A DNA stretch of 64,000 bases. Origin: Nostoc edaphicum CCNP1411 (GTDB lineage Bacteria > Cyanobacteriota > Cyanobacteriia > Cyanobacteriales > Nostocaceae). Under the pieces are notes generated by a model. It was not told where the DNA came from. It did not search any database and saw only the letters and a program-made list of their open reading frames with translations. The position numbers were made by a program, and so were the translations under genes. Location: contig NZ_CP054698.1 in the NCBI RefSeq assembly GCF_014023275.1, forward strand, positions 2,914,001 through 2,978,000, written 5' to 3'. How positions within the stretch are numbered: the stretch's first letter is position 1; each line of letters begins with the position of its first letter. Of this stretch, positions 55,533 through 64,000 are shown piece after piece.

Positions 55533-56723
55533 ATGACACCAGATTTTGCTTGGCTGCGTCGTGGTGTAGTAGAAGTTTTCCCACAATCAGCTGATGTTAA
55601 CAGCGAAAGTTTAGAAAGGCTCTTACTAACTACAAACCAACCTTTAAGGGTCAAATTGGGGATTGACCCAACGGGTACTGATATTCATTTAGGTCATAGC
55701 ATACCAGTACGAAAACTGCGAAGTTTTCAAGATGCAGGTCATACAGCAGTTTTAATTATTGGCGATTTTACAGCGCGGATTGGCGATCCAACTGGTAAGT
55801 CTGAAGTGCGTCGTCAGCTTACAGAAGCAGACGTAGTGCAAAATGCTCAGACTTATCTTGATCAAGTACGTCCTATCTTGGATTTTGACACACCAGGAAG
55901 GTTAGAGGTGCGTTATAACTCCGAATGGCTCTCTGGACTAAACTTAGAGAAAATTTTAGAGTTACTCTCCACGATGACGGTGGGGCAGATGTTGGCGAAG
56001 GAAGGATTTGCCGATCGCTATAGAAAAGAGAATCCGATTTTTATCCATGAGTTCCTGTACCCGTTAATGCAAGGTTTTGATTCGGTTGCAGTTGAGGCAG
56101 ATGTGGAATTAGGTGGGACTGATCAGAAATTTAACATTGCTGTAGGCAGAGATTTGCAGCGCCATTTTGGTCAAAAGCCCCAATTTGGGATGCTGTTGCC
56201 AATTTTGATTGGCACAGATGGGGTGCAAAAAATGTCTAAGTCTTTAGGTAATTATATCGGATTGTCAGAACACCCAGGACAAAAGTATCAAAAGTTGCAA
56301 GGAGTTCCTGATAATCTGCTGGAGCAGTATTTTGAACTGTTGACGGATTTACCTTTGGATCAAATGCCAGAAAATCCCCGCGATCGCCAAACACTCCTAG
56401 CATGGGAAGTTGTGAAGCAGTATCACGGTGAAACCGCAGCCCAAGAAGCCAAAGAAGCAGCCCAAAGCGGCGGTAAAGAAGGTGCAGTTCCAGAATTTTC
56501 TCTAGCTGGCGTACAGCAATTTCCTACTAAGTTAGCGTATATTCTCAATGTCAGTGGCTTGTGCAAAAGTACAGGTGAAGGAAAGCGGAAAATTCAAGAG
56601 GGTGGAGTGCGCTTAGATGGCGATCGCATTACTGATGCTGATACCACTTTCGATTCTCCTAGTGAATTACAAGGTAAGGTTTTACAAGTTGGGAAAAATA
56701 AGTTTGTGCGTTTAGTGCCTTAA
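55533..56723 (+). CDS. tyrS: Tyrosyl-tRNA synthetase
   Basis: This class I synthetase charges tRNA-Tyr. It shows the HIGH-type motif in [13 protein letters not shown] and KMSKS in [14 protein letters not shown], and an S4 RNA-binding domain at the C-terminus (about 330-396). The chosen ATG at 55533 ([12 protein letters not shown]) gives 396 residues. The frame is open to 55401, but the additional 44 residues are not typical. The next gene, pyrF, follows by 21 bases of repeat-like GGGGAGTGGGAG. Confidence 0.95.
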   Translation: MTPDFAWLRRGVVEVFPQSADVNSESLERLLLTTNQPLRVKLGIDPTGTDIHLGHSIPVRKLRSFQDAGHTAVLIIGDFTARIGDPTGKSEVRRQLTEADVVQNAQTYLDQVRPILDFDTPGRLEVRYNSEWLSGLNLEKILELLSTMTVGQMLAKEGFADRYRKENPIFIHEFLYPLMQGFDSVAVEADVELGGTDQKFNIAVGRDLQRHFGQKPQFGMLLPILIGTDGVQKMSKSLGNYIGLSEHPGQKYQKLQGVPDNLLEQYFELLTDLPLDQMPENPRDRQTLLAWEVVKQYHGETAAQEAKEAAQSGGKEGAVPEFSLAGVQQFPTKLAYILNVSGLCKSTGEGKRKIQEGGVRLDGDRITDADTTFDSPSELQGKVLQVGKNKFVRLVP

Positions 56724-56744
56724 ATTGGGTATGGGGAGTGGGAG

Positions 56745-57476
56745 ATGGGGAATGGTGAACAGGCAGAACAACGAGTTATTGTGGCTTTGGATGTGCCGGA
56801 TGAACAAAGTGCGATCGCTCTTATAGATCAGCTACCGCAAGTTACTTTTTGGAAAGTCGGTTTAGAGTTATTTACCAGCACTGGCCCGAAAATCCTAGAA
56901 GAACTAAAGTCCCGGCAAAAGCGCATTTTCTTGGATCTAAAGTTTGATGATATCCCCAATACCGTTGCTGGTGCTTGCCGGAGTGCAGCTAGATACGGAG
57001 TGGATTTACTGACAATTCATGCTACTGCTGGTAGAGATGCCCTGAAAGCTGCAACTGAGGCGGCACAGGAAGGGGCTGTAAAAGCAGGTGTAGAACCACC
57101 AAAGTTAATTGCTATTACTTTGCTGACAAGTATTTCTGCTAGGCAGTTGGCATTTGATTTAAAAATACCTTTGGAATTGCCCGAATATGCTCTAGAAATG
57201 GCACTGCTGGCTCAAGAATCTGGTTTGGATGGGGCAGTTTGTTCACCTCAAGAGGTGGCGCAGTTGCGACAAACTTGTGGAGATGACTTTTTGCTAGTTT
57301 GTCCGGGAGTACGACCAACTTGGTCAGATAATGCAGATCAAAAGCGATCGCTCACCCCAGCGCAAGCCATTAAAGCCGGCGCAGATTACCTAGTAATTGG
57401 GCGTCCCATCACTACTGCTACTGAGCCTGAGTTAGCCTGGAAAAGGATTTCTGAGGAGTTAACCACGGTGGCATGA
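56745..57476 (+). CDS. pyrF: Orotidine 5'-phosphate decarboxylase
   Basis: This 243-residue enzyme makes UMP, the last step of de novo pyrimidine synthesis. It has [18 protein letters not shown] at the start, the catalytic [13 protein letters not shown] (DXKXXD) and the phosphate-binding loop in [11 protein letters not shown]. Start is ATG at 56745. Its stop overlaps the next gene's start by 4 bases. Confidence 0.96.
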   Translation: MGNGEQAEQRVIVALDVPDEQSAIALIDQLPQVTFWKVGLELFTSTGPKILEELKSRQKRIFLDLKFDDIPNTVAGACRSAARYGVDLLTIHATAGRDALKAATEAAQEGAVKAGVEPPKLIAITLLTSISARQLAFDLKIPLELPEYALEMALLAQESGLDGAVCSPQEVAQLRQTCGDDFLLVCPGVRPTWSDNADQKRSLTPAQAIKAGADYLVIGRPITTATEPELAWKRISEELTTVA

Positions 57477-58207
57477 AGCTAAGAGTCAGTGAGAAACTGG
57501 GGGACAGAGTGCAGGGTGTAGGGGAGAATAATCTTGCGCCTTCGCTCAGGAAGAAAAATTATAGTTGGCTTTTAGTTTGTGGCTTCTGGGTTTTAGTATC
57601 ACATAGCCTTACTTACCCAGCGTTATCGACAAACCTCTCCTCTAAACCTTTGGTGCTAGCACAAAGGGAAAATGTCAATACTGGCGTGAAGTCTTTGTGT
57701 TCTGAGCAAAATTTAGAAACATTAACTACACAACTACTGCAAGATTTGCCTAGTTATACAAATCGCGCTAGTCAACGCGCCCGCCGCCTCAGTAGAAGCA
57801 GTGATGTTTATAGTTATATGCTAGTGGCAGGAAGACCTGAGTTTAGTCCTCTGCCCCTTAACCTTGAAGAATATAGTGCAGATGCGCCTAAAAGCTCTGC
57901 ATCAGGAATCGAGCAAGTTTTCTTTACTACCTTAGAACGGCAGTACATAGGAAAGAAACTTGTAGAATTGCAGCAATTTCACTGGCTGTTGTTGACTAAA
58001 ACTAAAAGTGGTTGGCAACTAGTAATGATGTTTTCTCAAACTGGTTCCTATTCAGCACAGCAGCCACTATCCCCACCACGCGATAGTAGTAAGGGTACTG
58101 TTGCCCAAGGAGTTAAAGCTTGGTTGCGCGATTGTCAAGCTGGAAGTGTACGACGGTTGCGTGCTGTAAATCGAGGAGACAAAATTGAACCGTTAATATC
58201 AAAGTAG
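57473..58207 (+). CDS. Hypothetical exported protein
   Basis: This 244-residue protein has a membrane/signal segment at about residues 31-48 ([16 protein letters not shown]) preceded by a polar N-terminus, then a mature part with [51 protein letters not shown] and [19 protein letters not shown]. It overlaps pyrF by 4 bases (ATGA), so it is likely translationally coupled to it. I recognise it only as a conserved cyanobacterial protein of unknown function. Confidence 0.75.
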   Translation: MKLRVSEKLGDRVQGVGENNLAPSLRKKNYSWLLVCGFWVLVSHSLTYPALSTNLSSKPLVLAQRENVNTGVKSLCSEQNLETLTTQLLQDLPSYTNRASQRARRLSRSSDVYSYMLVAGRPEFSPLPLNLEEYSADAPKSSASGIEQVFFTTLERQYIGKKLVELQQFHWLLLTKTKSGWQLVMMFSQTGSYSAQQPLSPPRDSSKGTVAQGVKAWLRDCQAGSVRRLRAVNRGDKIEPLISK

Positions 58208-58212
58208 AACAG

Positions 58213-59241
58213 CTATAACTCGAACAAAAATGCCTTGCCTCTAAGATATTTGCTACAGAAGCTTTCACTAATGTAGGGTACAGTTTCTAATAAGAAATTG
58301 TGTTCATTTGGCTGCGACGCTAAAAAAGCAAAATTGTTTATTATTGCTCCGAGAAAGAACGCCTCCAAGATACTCTGATAATCATCGCGCAGTTGACACA
58401 CGCTTTGATATCCCCTGACGAACGATCTACGGTTTTCGGGAAACAGATGCAGCAGTGTATGAGCAATGTCATAAAGGTAGTAGCCAAAGCCACAACAGGA
58501 AAAGTCGATAGCCCGCGCCTTACCTACATAAAAGATGTAATTATTTTCATTCAGGTCTGCGTGAATCAAACCCCAATTGGCACGTGTTTTTTCTAGTGCT
58601 GTCATCACATTACTAATTTGCTGAACGACACTCTCAAGCACAGCGAAATCAGTCAGAGATATCGTACCAGCATCTATTAGCGATCGCAGCTTCATTAGTG
58701 AGGCGTGTAGTTGCTCCCAGTCATATTTTGGTCGTGTGAAGCTTGAAGGCAATTCCCAAAGGCTGGCGTGCTGGTGTAACTGAGCCATAAGTTCCCCGAT
58801 TTCCCTAGCCTGCATCGCTGTAGGTTCAGTGTCGAGAGGGGAACCATCGACCCACTTTAGTAGTGTACAGTTGAGCATTCGGCTAGTCTCATCAATTGGG
58901 ACAGAGGTAATAAAACTGCCACTGAGGTTCTGTACGGGGTATGGGACGACCAAATCCGTATCTCTATGCAACGCAGTCAGCCACATGAGTTCTGACTCAA
59001 TGACGGCATTTTGTTGCCAAATGCGATCGCGGAACTTAGCGATCGGATAATGGATACGGAGAAGAAATAACCCTTGCTCATCATTTTCTGTAGATGTCGC
59101 CAAATTTTGATTATTCCGAGTGTCAACGCGAAACGTCACATTTTCGCTATGACCCAAGAATACTACTTGAGGTGCACTGAGATTGTACTGAGCCAGCGTA
59201 GTTGAAGCGAGACTCTTCCAATCGATTTTGCTCTCCATCAA
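58213..59241 (-). CDS. Phosphotransferase family protein (APH/choline kinase-like)
   Basis: This 342-residue protein has a kinase-like fold. It shows the nucleotide-binding start (VVFLGHSENVTFRVDT, FLLRIH), the catalytic GLIHADLNENNYIF in place of the usual HGD (here HAD), and the metal-binding AIDFSCCGFGYYLYD. Substrate is unknown; homoserine kinase-type and aminoglycoside phosphotransferase members share these motifs. The gene is convergent with the exported-protein gene. Confidence 0.88.
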   Translation of the reverse strand: MMESKIDWKSLASTTLAQYNLSAPQVVFLGHSENVTFRVDTRNNQNLATSTENDEQGLFLLRIHYPIAKFRDRIWQQNAVIESELMWLTALHRDTDLVVPYPVQNLSGSFITSVPIDETSRMLNCTLLKWVDGSPLDTEPTAMQAREIGELMAQLHQHASLWELPSSFTRPKYDWEQLHASLMKLRSLIDAGTISLTDFAVLESVVQQISNVMTALEKTRANWGLIHADLNENNYIFYVGKARAIDFSCCGFGYYLYDIAHTLLHLFPENRRSFVRGYQSVCQLRDDYQSILEAFFLGAIINNFAFLASQPNEHNFLLETVPYISESFCSKYLRGKAFLFEL

Positions 59242-59492
59242 TTTCTGATTCAGATACTTATTTCAAACAAAATAAATGTACATCACCCAACTAGCTTGAA
59301 TCAGTGAAATTTCGCCTATGTCTTTGGGAAGATTTTGAGGAAAAATAGCTGATAAACAGCTAAAAAAAGCAGACATTATTTAAAATCTCAGACTGGCTTG
59401 AATTTAAGCGTTGTAACTCCTGTTTTTTGGCGATAACATGAGGATAAGTTTATTTCAAGCTTCTCAAACCGCGTTTAGCGACAGTTTTTTTT

Positions 59493-59759
59493 ATGGACAT
59501 TCAGTTAATCAACATCGGCTTTGGTAACATTGTGTCTGCCAACCGAGTAGTTGCCATTGTCAGTCCAGAGTCTGCCCCGATTAAGCGGATTATTACCGAT
59601 GCACGGGACAGAGGCCAACTGATTGATGCAACTTACGGTCGTCGGACTAGGGCTGTAATTATCACCGATTCCAGCCACGTAATTCTCTCAGCGATTCAGC
59701 CGGAAACGGTAGCAAATCGCTTTGTGATTTCCCGTGAACATCAAACTGTAGATAATTGA
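59493..59759 (+). CDS. remA: RemA-like DUF370 protein
   Basis: This 88-residue protein matches the RemA/DUF370 family: [57 protein letters not shown]. In short form, [14 protein letters not shown] is the signature. In Bacillus RemA is a DNA-binding regulator of extracellular matrix genes. In cyanobacteria the family lies next to gmk, as here, but its role is not known. Start is ATG at 59493. Confidence 0.9.
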   Translation: MDIQLINIGFGNIVSANRVVAIVSPESAPIKRIITDARDRGQLIDATYGRRTRAVIITDSSHVILSAIQPETVANRFVISREHQTVDN

Positions 59760-60053
59760 CTAGTACTCAAACAACCCAAATTTGCTGGGTGAGGGTGGGG
59801 AGTAGGGAGTAGAGACAAGTGTTTTCTTTTGTTTTGTCAAATTTTTGGCTGCCTAGCAAAGTTGCTTTGGTGGACTACTAACAGTAAACTAACAATCCCA
59901 AATCCCATTTTTATTTGCACCGTATCGGCAGTAACATGTGAATTAGACAAGCTTTCTGTCACCCTTGCTACAAATTCTTTAGTCACTAGTGGACTAGACC
60001 AAGAACACAACACTAATGAATAATATCTATTGATTGATTCACAGGTTGAAGGG
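59760..60053. other. Gap between remA-like gene and gmk
   Basis: Just under 300 bases with a short GGGAGTAGGGAGTAG repeat (59798-59812). The open frame at 59829-60023 is short, has no family match and I do not call it. Confidence 0.5.
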
Positions 60054-60653
60054 ATGATGCCAGCTTTACCCATCCAGAGTAGTGCTACTACCGAAGAATG
60101 CTTACATTTAGGCAGGTTAATTGTTTTAACTGGCCCCAGTGGGGTCGGTAAGGGTACTTTAATGCGATCGCTCCTAGAGCGTCATCCAGAACTCTATTAT
60201 TCCGTATCCGTGACGACACGTTCTCCCCGTCCAGGGGAAATTGATGGTAAAAATTATTACTTCATCAGCCGCAGCAAGTTTGAACAATTAGTTGCTGAAG
60301 GTGAATTTTTAGAATGGGCAGAGTTTGCTGGTAACTATTACGGCACACCCCGTGAAGCTGTACTTAACCAAATTCATTCCGGTAAGTTGGTGGTGTTGGA
60401 AATTGAACTAGAAGGGGCAAGACAAATTCGTGCTTCCTTCCCCAGTGCCCTCAGCATTTTTATTTTACCGCCTTCCTTTGATGAATTAGAGAAACGAATC
60501 CGTTTTCGTGCCCAAGACTCCGAAGAAGCGATCGCCCGTCGTCTACTCCGCGCCCAAGAAGAAATTCAAGCCGCAGATGAATTTGATATTCAAATCGTTA
60601 ATGACGATTTTGAAACTGCTTTAAATGACATTGAAATGGTTTTGTTTAAATAA
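60054..60653 (+). CDS. gmk: Guanylate kinase
   Basis: This enzyme phosphorylates GMP to GDP. It has the P-loop [17 protein letters not shown], the GMP-binding [21 protein letters not shown] and [16 protein letters not shown], and the lid [17 protein letters not shown]. The ATG at 60054 has GAAGG just upstream and gives 199 residues; an earlier TTG at 60030 is less likely. The remA-like gene lies directly upstream on the same strand. Confidence 0.96.
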   Translation: MMPALPIQSSATTEECLHLGRLIVLTGPSGVGKGTLMRSLLERHPELYYSVSVTTRSPRPGEIDGKNYYFISRSKFEQLVAEGEFLEWAEFAGNYYGTPREAVLNQIHSGKLVVLEIELEGARQIRASFPSALSIFILPPSFDELEKRIRFRAQDSEEAIARRLLRAQEEIQAADEFDIQIVNDDFETALNDIEMVLFK

Positions 60654-60710
60654 GTTAGGAGTTAGGAGTTAGAAGTTATAAATTTAAACTCCTAACTCCT
60701 AACTCCTAAC
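60654..60710. terminator. Bidirectional terminator-like hairpin made of STRR copies
   Basis: GTTAGGA-type heptamers (60654-60677) face inverted copies (60687-60710). They form a 24-bp stem with one mismatch and a 9-base loop, exactly between the convergent gmk and psaL genes. It can end transcription from either side. Confidence 0.65.
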
Positions 60711-60719
60711 TGCTAGTAA

Positions 60720-61241
60720 TTAACCAAATAAACCTTGAATTAGTGCCAAATTACTAGTCAAAAAGTAAGCAACTACTGCACCACCAATACCACCAATCAA
60801 AAAAGAACTGGCGAAGTTGTTCCAGCTTTCTTTAGAGTTAAAAGCATCTGCTGGAGGGTTGGGTACGGTAACGCTAGGAAGTGCTTTGGGAGGATTGCTA
60901 TTGGAATACAGAGATAGACAAGCTGTAAGTACAACAACCAAGCCTATAGCTCCCAATAATCCAGCTAAGTTAGCATTACCTGTGTCTCGCAGTGGACCCA
61001 ATTTGGCAAAGGGGCCAAATAGTAAGTAACCATGAGCCATGCCAACTTCTAAACCCCGTCTGGAAGGAGTCAAACCTGCGCGATAGGCAGGTAAATTATT
61101 AATGAATCCCTTGATCAAGGGAGAAGAATTAACCGGGGTTTCTAGGTTGCCTAGCTGAGGATCGCCGAATGCGGGAAAAACAACTTCCCGATTTCTTGGA
61201 TCGCTGGGAAGATTCTTTGATGCATCTACTGCTTGTGCCAT
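60720..61241 (-). CDS. psaL: Photosystem I subunit XI (PsaL)
   Basis: This 173-residue membrane protein is needed to form the PSI trimer or tetramer. It has NPRNREVVFPAFGDPQLGN-type sequence at the N-terminus, LPAYRAGLTPSRRGLEVGMAHGYLLFGPF, and hydrophobic segments LLGAIGLVVVLTACLSLYS and FLIGGIGGAVVAYFLTSN. Length is typical of filamentous cyanobacteria. It lies 273 bases downstream of psaJ. Confidence 0.97.
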   Translation of the reverse strand: MAQAVDASKNLPSDPRNREVVFPAFGDPQLGNLETPVNSSPLIKGFINNLPAYRAGLTPSRRGLEVGMAHGYLLFGPFAKLGPLRDTGNANLAGLLGAIGLVVVLTACLSLYSNSNPPKALPSVTVPNPPADAFNSKESWNNFASSFLIGGIGGAVVAYFLTSNLALIQGLFG

Positions 61242-61359
61242 ATTTTATGTTCAGCCTCTAAATTAAAATGGTGGCATTTTTATATTAATAATAATTGTGG
61301 CTAAAGATGTCTTTTTGCTAGGAAGTTTAGAAAAATTAATTTAGCTAGTTTTAAAACTG

Positions 61360-61396
61360 TGAAACTCGCGATCTGTAAACAGAATCACGAGTTTCA
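61360..61396 (-). terminator. Hairpin after psaFJ
   Basis: TGAAACTCG (61360-61368) and CGAGTTTCA (61388-61396) pair around a 19-base loop, about 120 bases past the psaJ stop and before the psaL leader. On the minus strand an A/T-rich run follows. It may separate psaFJ from psaL transcription. Confidence 0.55.
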
Positions 61397-61514
61397 AAAA
61401 ACTATTTTTGCTGACTATTTTGGTGATAATTCTGCTTAACTAAGCTGAATACATCCACTACACAATATTAGGCAAAACACAAGAAATTCAACTGTGCTAA
61501 ATCCAATTTTCCAC

Positions 61515-61664
61515 TTACGGTAGTGGGTGGAAAAGTAGGTCGGGGAAAAAGCGGTTGAATTCAATCAAGATACCTGCTGTGATTGTCAGCCAGATGGTAG
61601 CTGCCACGGGCGCTGTAGAAATGAATTTAATCAAATAAGATGATTGATCGCCTTTGTCTGCCAT
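61515..61664 (-). CDS. psaJ: Photosystem I subunit IX (PsaJ)
   Basis: This small gene encodes 49 residues, with [20 protein letters not shown] and [19 protein letters not shown]. The family has one transmembrane helix and helps bind PsaF and chlorophylls at the PSI edge. Start is ATG at 61664, 39 bases after the psaF stop, consistent with a psaF-psaJ operon. Confidence 0.96.
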   Translation of the reverse strand: MADKGDQSSYLIKFISTAPVAATIWLTITAGILIEFNRFFPDLLFHPLP

Positions 61665-61703
61665 TAATTTAGTCTCCAAAACGAATGAATTAGTTAAGCT
61701 GAT

Positions 61704-62198
61704 TTAGCGTGGAGAAACGGGGATTTCTGAATCCTTGGCTGCTAACTTACCAGAGAGAAGTTCTTGGACTGCTGCTGCTGGCCAAGCAAAGCCTGAGAGG
61801 ATGATGGGTAGTGCCAAACCAAGATCGATTTGGATTTCTTTGAGTTCAGTGTCAGATTCCTTTTTGATTGCTTGCAGATAGGCACGACCTACCCAACCAA
61901 TCCAACCAGCAATATATAGAAACAGAATGCTAGGGATCAAAAAGTCACCAGCACGATCCAGACGACCATCAACAATCAAGTGGGGATAGCCCTCAGGGCC
62001 GCATAGCGCCTGAGAATAACGCTCAAACCGCTTTTTCCCTGATTGGGGGTCAGCGGTGGTATTACGGGCATTAGCTGCTAGCTCTTGGAAAGCGGGATTG
62101 TCTTTACACGGTGTCAAATTAGCCCCTAAAGCTTGCGCTGGGGGGGCAAAATTGAACCAAAGACTAATCGCTAACATCAAAGCAAACAATCGTCGCAT
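61704..62198 (-). CDS. psaF: Photosystem I subunit III (PsaF)
   Basis: This 164-residue protein has a thylakoid-lumen signal peptide ([23 protein letters not shown], cut after residue 23). The mature part has the two cysteines in LTPCKDN and [23 protein letters not shown], and a membrane helix at [22 protein letters not shown]. It docks lumenal electron donors in many lineages and borders PSI. It is the first gene of psaF-psaJ; tsaD is divergent upstream. Confidence 0.97.
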   Translation of the reverse strand: MRRLFALMLAISLWFNFAPPAQALGANLTPCKDNPAFQELAANARNTTADPQSGKKRFERYSQALCGPEGYPHLIVDGRLDRAGDFLIPSILFLYIAGWIGWVGRAYLQAIKKESDTELKEIQIDLGLALPIILSGFAWPAAAVQELLSGKLAAKDSEIPVSPR

Positions 62199-62234
62199 AG
62201 AGTTGTTTCCTTTTATTACAAAACAAGAAGTTCT

Positions 62235-62260
62235 TTGTACAAAACGAAGCGGCTTGTACA
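62235..62260 (-). promoter_or_regulatory. Direct repeat TTGTACA x2 upstream of psaF
   Basis: TTGTACA occurs at 62235-62241 and 62254-62260, 19 bases apart (two helical turns), 37-62 bases before the psaF start. Paired short motifs of this spacing upstream of photosystem genes could be a response-regulator site; the exact RpaB consensus is not matched. Confidence 0.35.
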
Positions 62261-62465
62261 GTTGTTTATTTGCATAACTAGGAAGTCATCATACTCTTGG
62301 GTGGGAACCGAGTAAAGTTTAAGTAAATAAAAGTTAAAGCTTCTCAACCAAAATTAGTGCTGAGTGCTGAGTAACGAGTGCTGAGTATAAGAATTGTTGT
62401 TGTAGGGTAGAAAAGAAGCAAGATTTTCTCTTCACTATTCAGGACTCAGAAACTCAGCACTCTCA

Positions 62466-63515
62466 ATGACAACCGTTTTAGCAATAGAAACCAGCTGTGA
62501 TGAAACTGCCGTCGCAATTGTTAACAATCGTAAAGTTTGTAGCAGTATCGTAGCCTCGCAAATTCCAGTCCATCAGCAGTATGGTGGGGTAGTGCCAGAA
62601 GTAGCGTCTCGCCAGCACTTGGAAACAATCAATGAAGTGATCGCTCAAGCCTTAGAGCAAGCCCAACTAGACTGGGGAAAAATTGACGCAATTGGCGCCA
62701 CTTGTGCCCCTGGACTTGTAGGTGCGCTGTTGGTGGGGTTGACTGCTGCTAAAACCCTAGCGATGGTACACAACAAGCCATTTTTGGGAGTTCATCACCT
62801 CGAAGGTCACATTTACGCAACTTACTTGAGTGAATCAACTTTAAATCCCCCTTTCCTTAGTTTATTAGTTTCAGGCGGACATACAAGCTTGATTTATGTC
62901 AAAGATTGTGGTATTTACGAAACACTGGGACAAACCCGTGATGATGCAGCGGGTGAAGCCTTTGATAAAGTGGCGCGATTGTTAAAGCTGGGTTATCCCG
63001 GTGGGCCAGTGATTGACAAGTTGGCACAACAGGGAAATTCTCAAGCCTTTGCCTTACCGGAAGGAAAAGTTTCTCTACCTGGTGGGGGGGTTCATCGTTA
63101 TGATGCGAGTTTTAGCGGGTTAAAAACAGCTGTCTTGCGTTTAGTGCAGCAGTTAGAGAAAGATGGTGGACAAGTGCCAGTAGCAGATGTAGCAGCTAGC
63201 TTTCAGAATACCGTAGCGCGATCGCTAACCAAAAGAGCGATCGCCTGTGCCCTAGATTATGGTCTAGACACAATTGCCATCGGTGGCGGTGTAGCAGCTA
63301 ATAGCGGGTTGAGAAAAAACCTCCAAGCCGCTGCCGTTAAACATAGCCTACGCGTCCTATTCCCACCTCTAAAATTCTGTACCGATAACGCCGCCATGAT
63401 CGGCTGTGCCGCCGCTGACCATCTATCCCGTGGTCATATATCCCCCCTCACGCTAGGGGTTGAGTCTAGGTTAGCGCTCACTCAGGTGATGAAGTTGTAT
63501 CAACCTATTGAATAG
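62466..63515 (+). CDS. tsaD: tRNA N6-threonylcarbamoyladenosine synthase subunit TsaD
   Basis: This 349-residue protein transfers the threonylcarbamoyl group to A37 of ANN-decoding tRNAs. It has the ASKHA-fold start [14 protein letters not shown] and the iron-binding histidines in [11 protein letters not shown]. Further conserved segments are [33 protein letters not shown] and [11 protein letters not shown]. Length is normal. Start is ATG at 62466, preceded by CAGCACTC-type heptamers, so its ribosome site must be weak or leaderless. Confidence 0.96.
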   Translation: MTTVLAIETSCDETAVAIVNNRKVCSSIVASQIPVHQQYGGVVPEVASRQHLETINEVIAQALEQAQLDWGKIDAIGATCAPGLVGALLVGLTAAKTLAMVHNKPFLGVHHLEGHIYATYLSESTLNPPFLSLLVSGGHTSLIYVKDCGIYETLGQTRDDAAGEAFDKVARLLKLGYPGGPVIDKLAQQGNSQAFALPEGKVSLPGGGVHRYDASFSGLKTAVLRLVQQLEKDGGQVPVADVAASFQNTVARSLTKRAIACALDYGLDTIAIGGGVAANSGLRKNLQAAAVKHSLRVLFPPLKFCTDNAAMIGCAAADHLSRGHISPLTLGVESRLALTQVMKLYQPIE

Positions 63516-63610
63516 TCATTTGTCATTTGTCATTTGTAACCACCAGACCAATAGACCCTCAAGAGTATTGACTAATGATTACTGTACATAGAATTAGCGG
63601 GTCGTTTTGT

Positions 63611-63694
63611 CCAATGCCCAATTCCCAATGCCCAATCCCCAATCCCCAATCCCCAATGACTAATGACTAATGACTAATGACTAATGACTAATGA
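63611..63694. repeat. Two STRR arrays (CCCAATG-type and ATGACTA)
   Basis: CCAATGCCCA and CCCAATC-type heptamers (63611-63657) run into at least five copies of ATGACTA (to 63694), ending inside the last codons of the hydrolase gene. Confidence 0.85.
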
Positions 63695-64000
63695 CCGGAT
63701 GTGATCAGCTACAGCATCCGGCTGCTCCAACATAGCCAGATGTCCGCAATTAGGAATTTCCAAAACATTGTCAGCACAATATTGGAACAGTCTATGAAAG
63801 CTAGCTAAATGTCGCACATACTTGGGTTCCATAACCTTGTCTTCCGCGCCAGCCAAAAAATAAACTGGCTGCTTCAGTTGGGATACTAACTCAGGTAAAC
63901 GATTGATTTCTTCTTCCGTTGTGGAGTCTAACAGAGTTCCCAGAGCCGCTTCTGGGTCAGCCACGACGAAATCAATTACCCGCTGACGTGCCCAATAGCG
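63674..64000 (-). CDS. Alpha/beta hydrolase, C-terminal part (cut by window end)
   Basis: The frame is open to the end of the window. About 108 residues are visible, with the catalytic aspartate in FLAGAEDKVMEP and the catalytic histidine in IPNCGHLAMLEQPDAVADHI. The nucleophile part lies outside. Its stop lies within a heptamer array, so the C-terminus may have been changed by repeat expansion. Substrate unknown. Confidence 0.85.
   Translation of the reverse strand, partial: RYWARQRVIDFVVADPEAALGTLLDSTTEEEINRLPELVSQLKQPVYFLAGAEDKVMEPKYVRHLASFHRLFQYCADNVLEIPNCGHLAMLEQPDAVADHIRSLVISH

Noticed and set aside
59829..60023. Open frame of 64 codons upstream of gmk
   Set aside because: No ribosome site, no family resemblance, and it overlaps an equal frame on the other strand.
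1..64000. tRNA, rRNA, tmRNA or RNase P RNA genes
   Set aside because: I scanned for cloverleaf T-arm motifs and known conserved blocks by eye and saw none; a covariance-model scan would be decisive.

Overview
The window comes from a filamentous, probably heterocyst-forming cyanobacterium of the Nostoc/Anabaena type. Evidence for this is a photosystem I gene group (psaF-psaJ-psaL), a cyanobacterial-type fructose/sedoheptulose bisphosphatase, a probable ferredoxin-type glutamate synthase, and several small families found mainly in cyanobacteria (DUF1825, DUF1830, DUF1997, DUF4079, a probable DUF6761). The HIP1 octamer GCGATCGC is frequent throughout (for example near 5790). Heptanucleotide short tandem repeats (STRRs) fill many gaps, which is typical of Nostoc genomes. 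There is no rRNA, tRNA, CRISPR array or intact insertion sequence.

Layout. 1-7260: end of a sensor kinase, Uma2 endonuclease, repeats with a DUF2087 remnant, hemA, glpX, a DUF981 membrane protein, grxC, tadA. 7370-12400: acyltransferase, secreted protein, BolA and CGFS glutaredoxin pair, repeat-rich gap, small DUF6761-type protein, OmpR-type response regulator. 12477-15029 (minus): DUF1830, DUF4079, PH-like membrane protein and a lone ABC ATPase. 15586-19633 (plus): radical SAM protein, DICT-domain signalling protein overlapping a pentapeptide-repeat protein, small unknown protein. 19666-22786: unknown protein, CPBP protease, clpS, small conserved proteins and an aminotransferase remnant. 23258-30224: STAS protein, B12-type radical SAM/DUF2344 fusion, rne with a long leader, rnhB. 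30233-38461: DUF1997, pheA, Lon-substrate-domain protein and the str-type translation cluster rpsL-rpsG-fusA-tuf-rpsJ. 38586-42000: IscA-like protein, cupin, phosphodiester glycosidase. 42766-47469: glutamate synthase. 47619-53342: polysaccharide deacetylase, 1.6-kb gene desert holding a MITE-like element, lepB, ComEA-like protein, TM2 protein, J-domain/TPR protein, DUF1825. 53434-59241: class A penicillin-binding protein, tyrS, pyrF, unknown exported protein, phosphotransferase. 59493-64000: remA-like gene, gmk, psaL, psaJ (49 residues), psaF, tsaD and the end of an alpha/beta hydrolase.

Most of the window is core metabolism, translation and photosynthesis. The unusual content is repeat biology. 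Dispersed repeats lie between genes as MITE-like elements and as terminator-like hairpins built from tandem repeats. In at least four places repeat-like DNA is carried inside an open coding frame: the ABC ATPase, the radical SAM/DUF2344 protein, glutamate synthase and the phosphodiester glycosidase. Two gene remnants (DUF2087, aminotransferase) lie in these gaps. I found no clearly new defence or mobile system. The strongest candidates for less-described biology are the DICT/pentapeptide pair, the radical SAM/DUF2344-rne neighbourhood and the repeat insertions in coding sequence.
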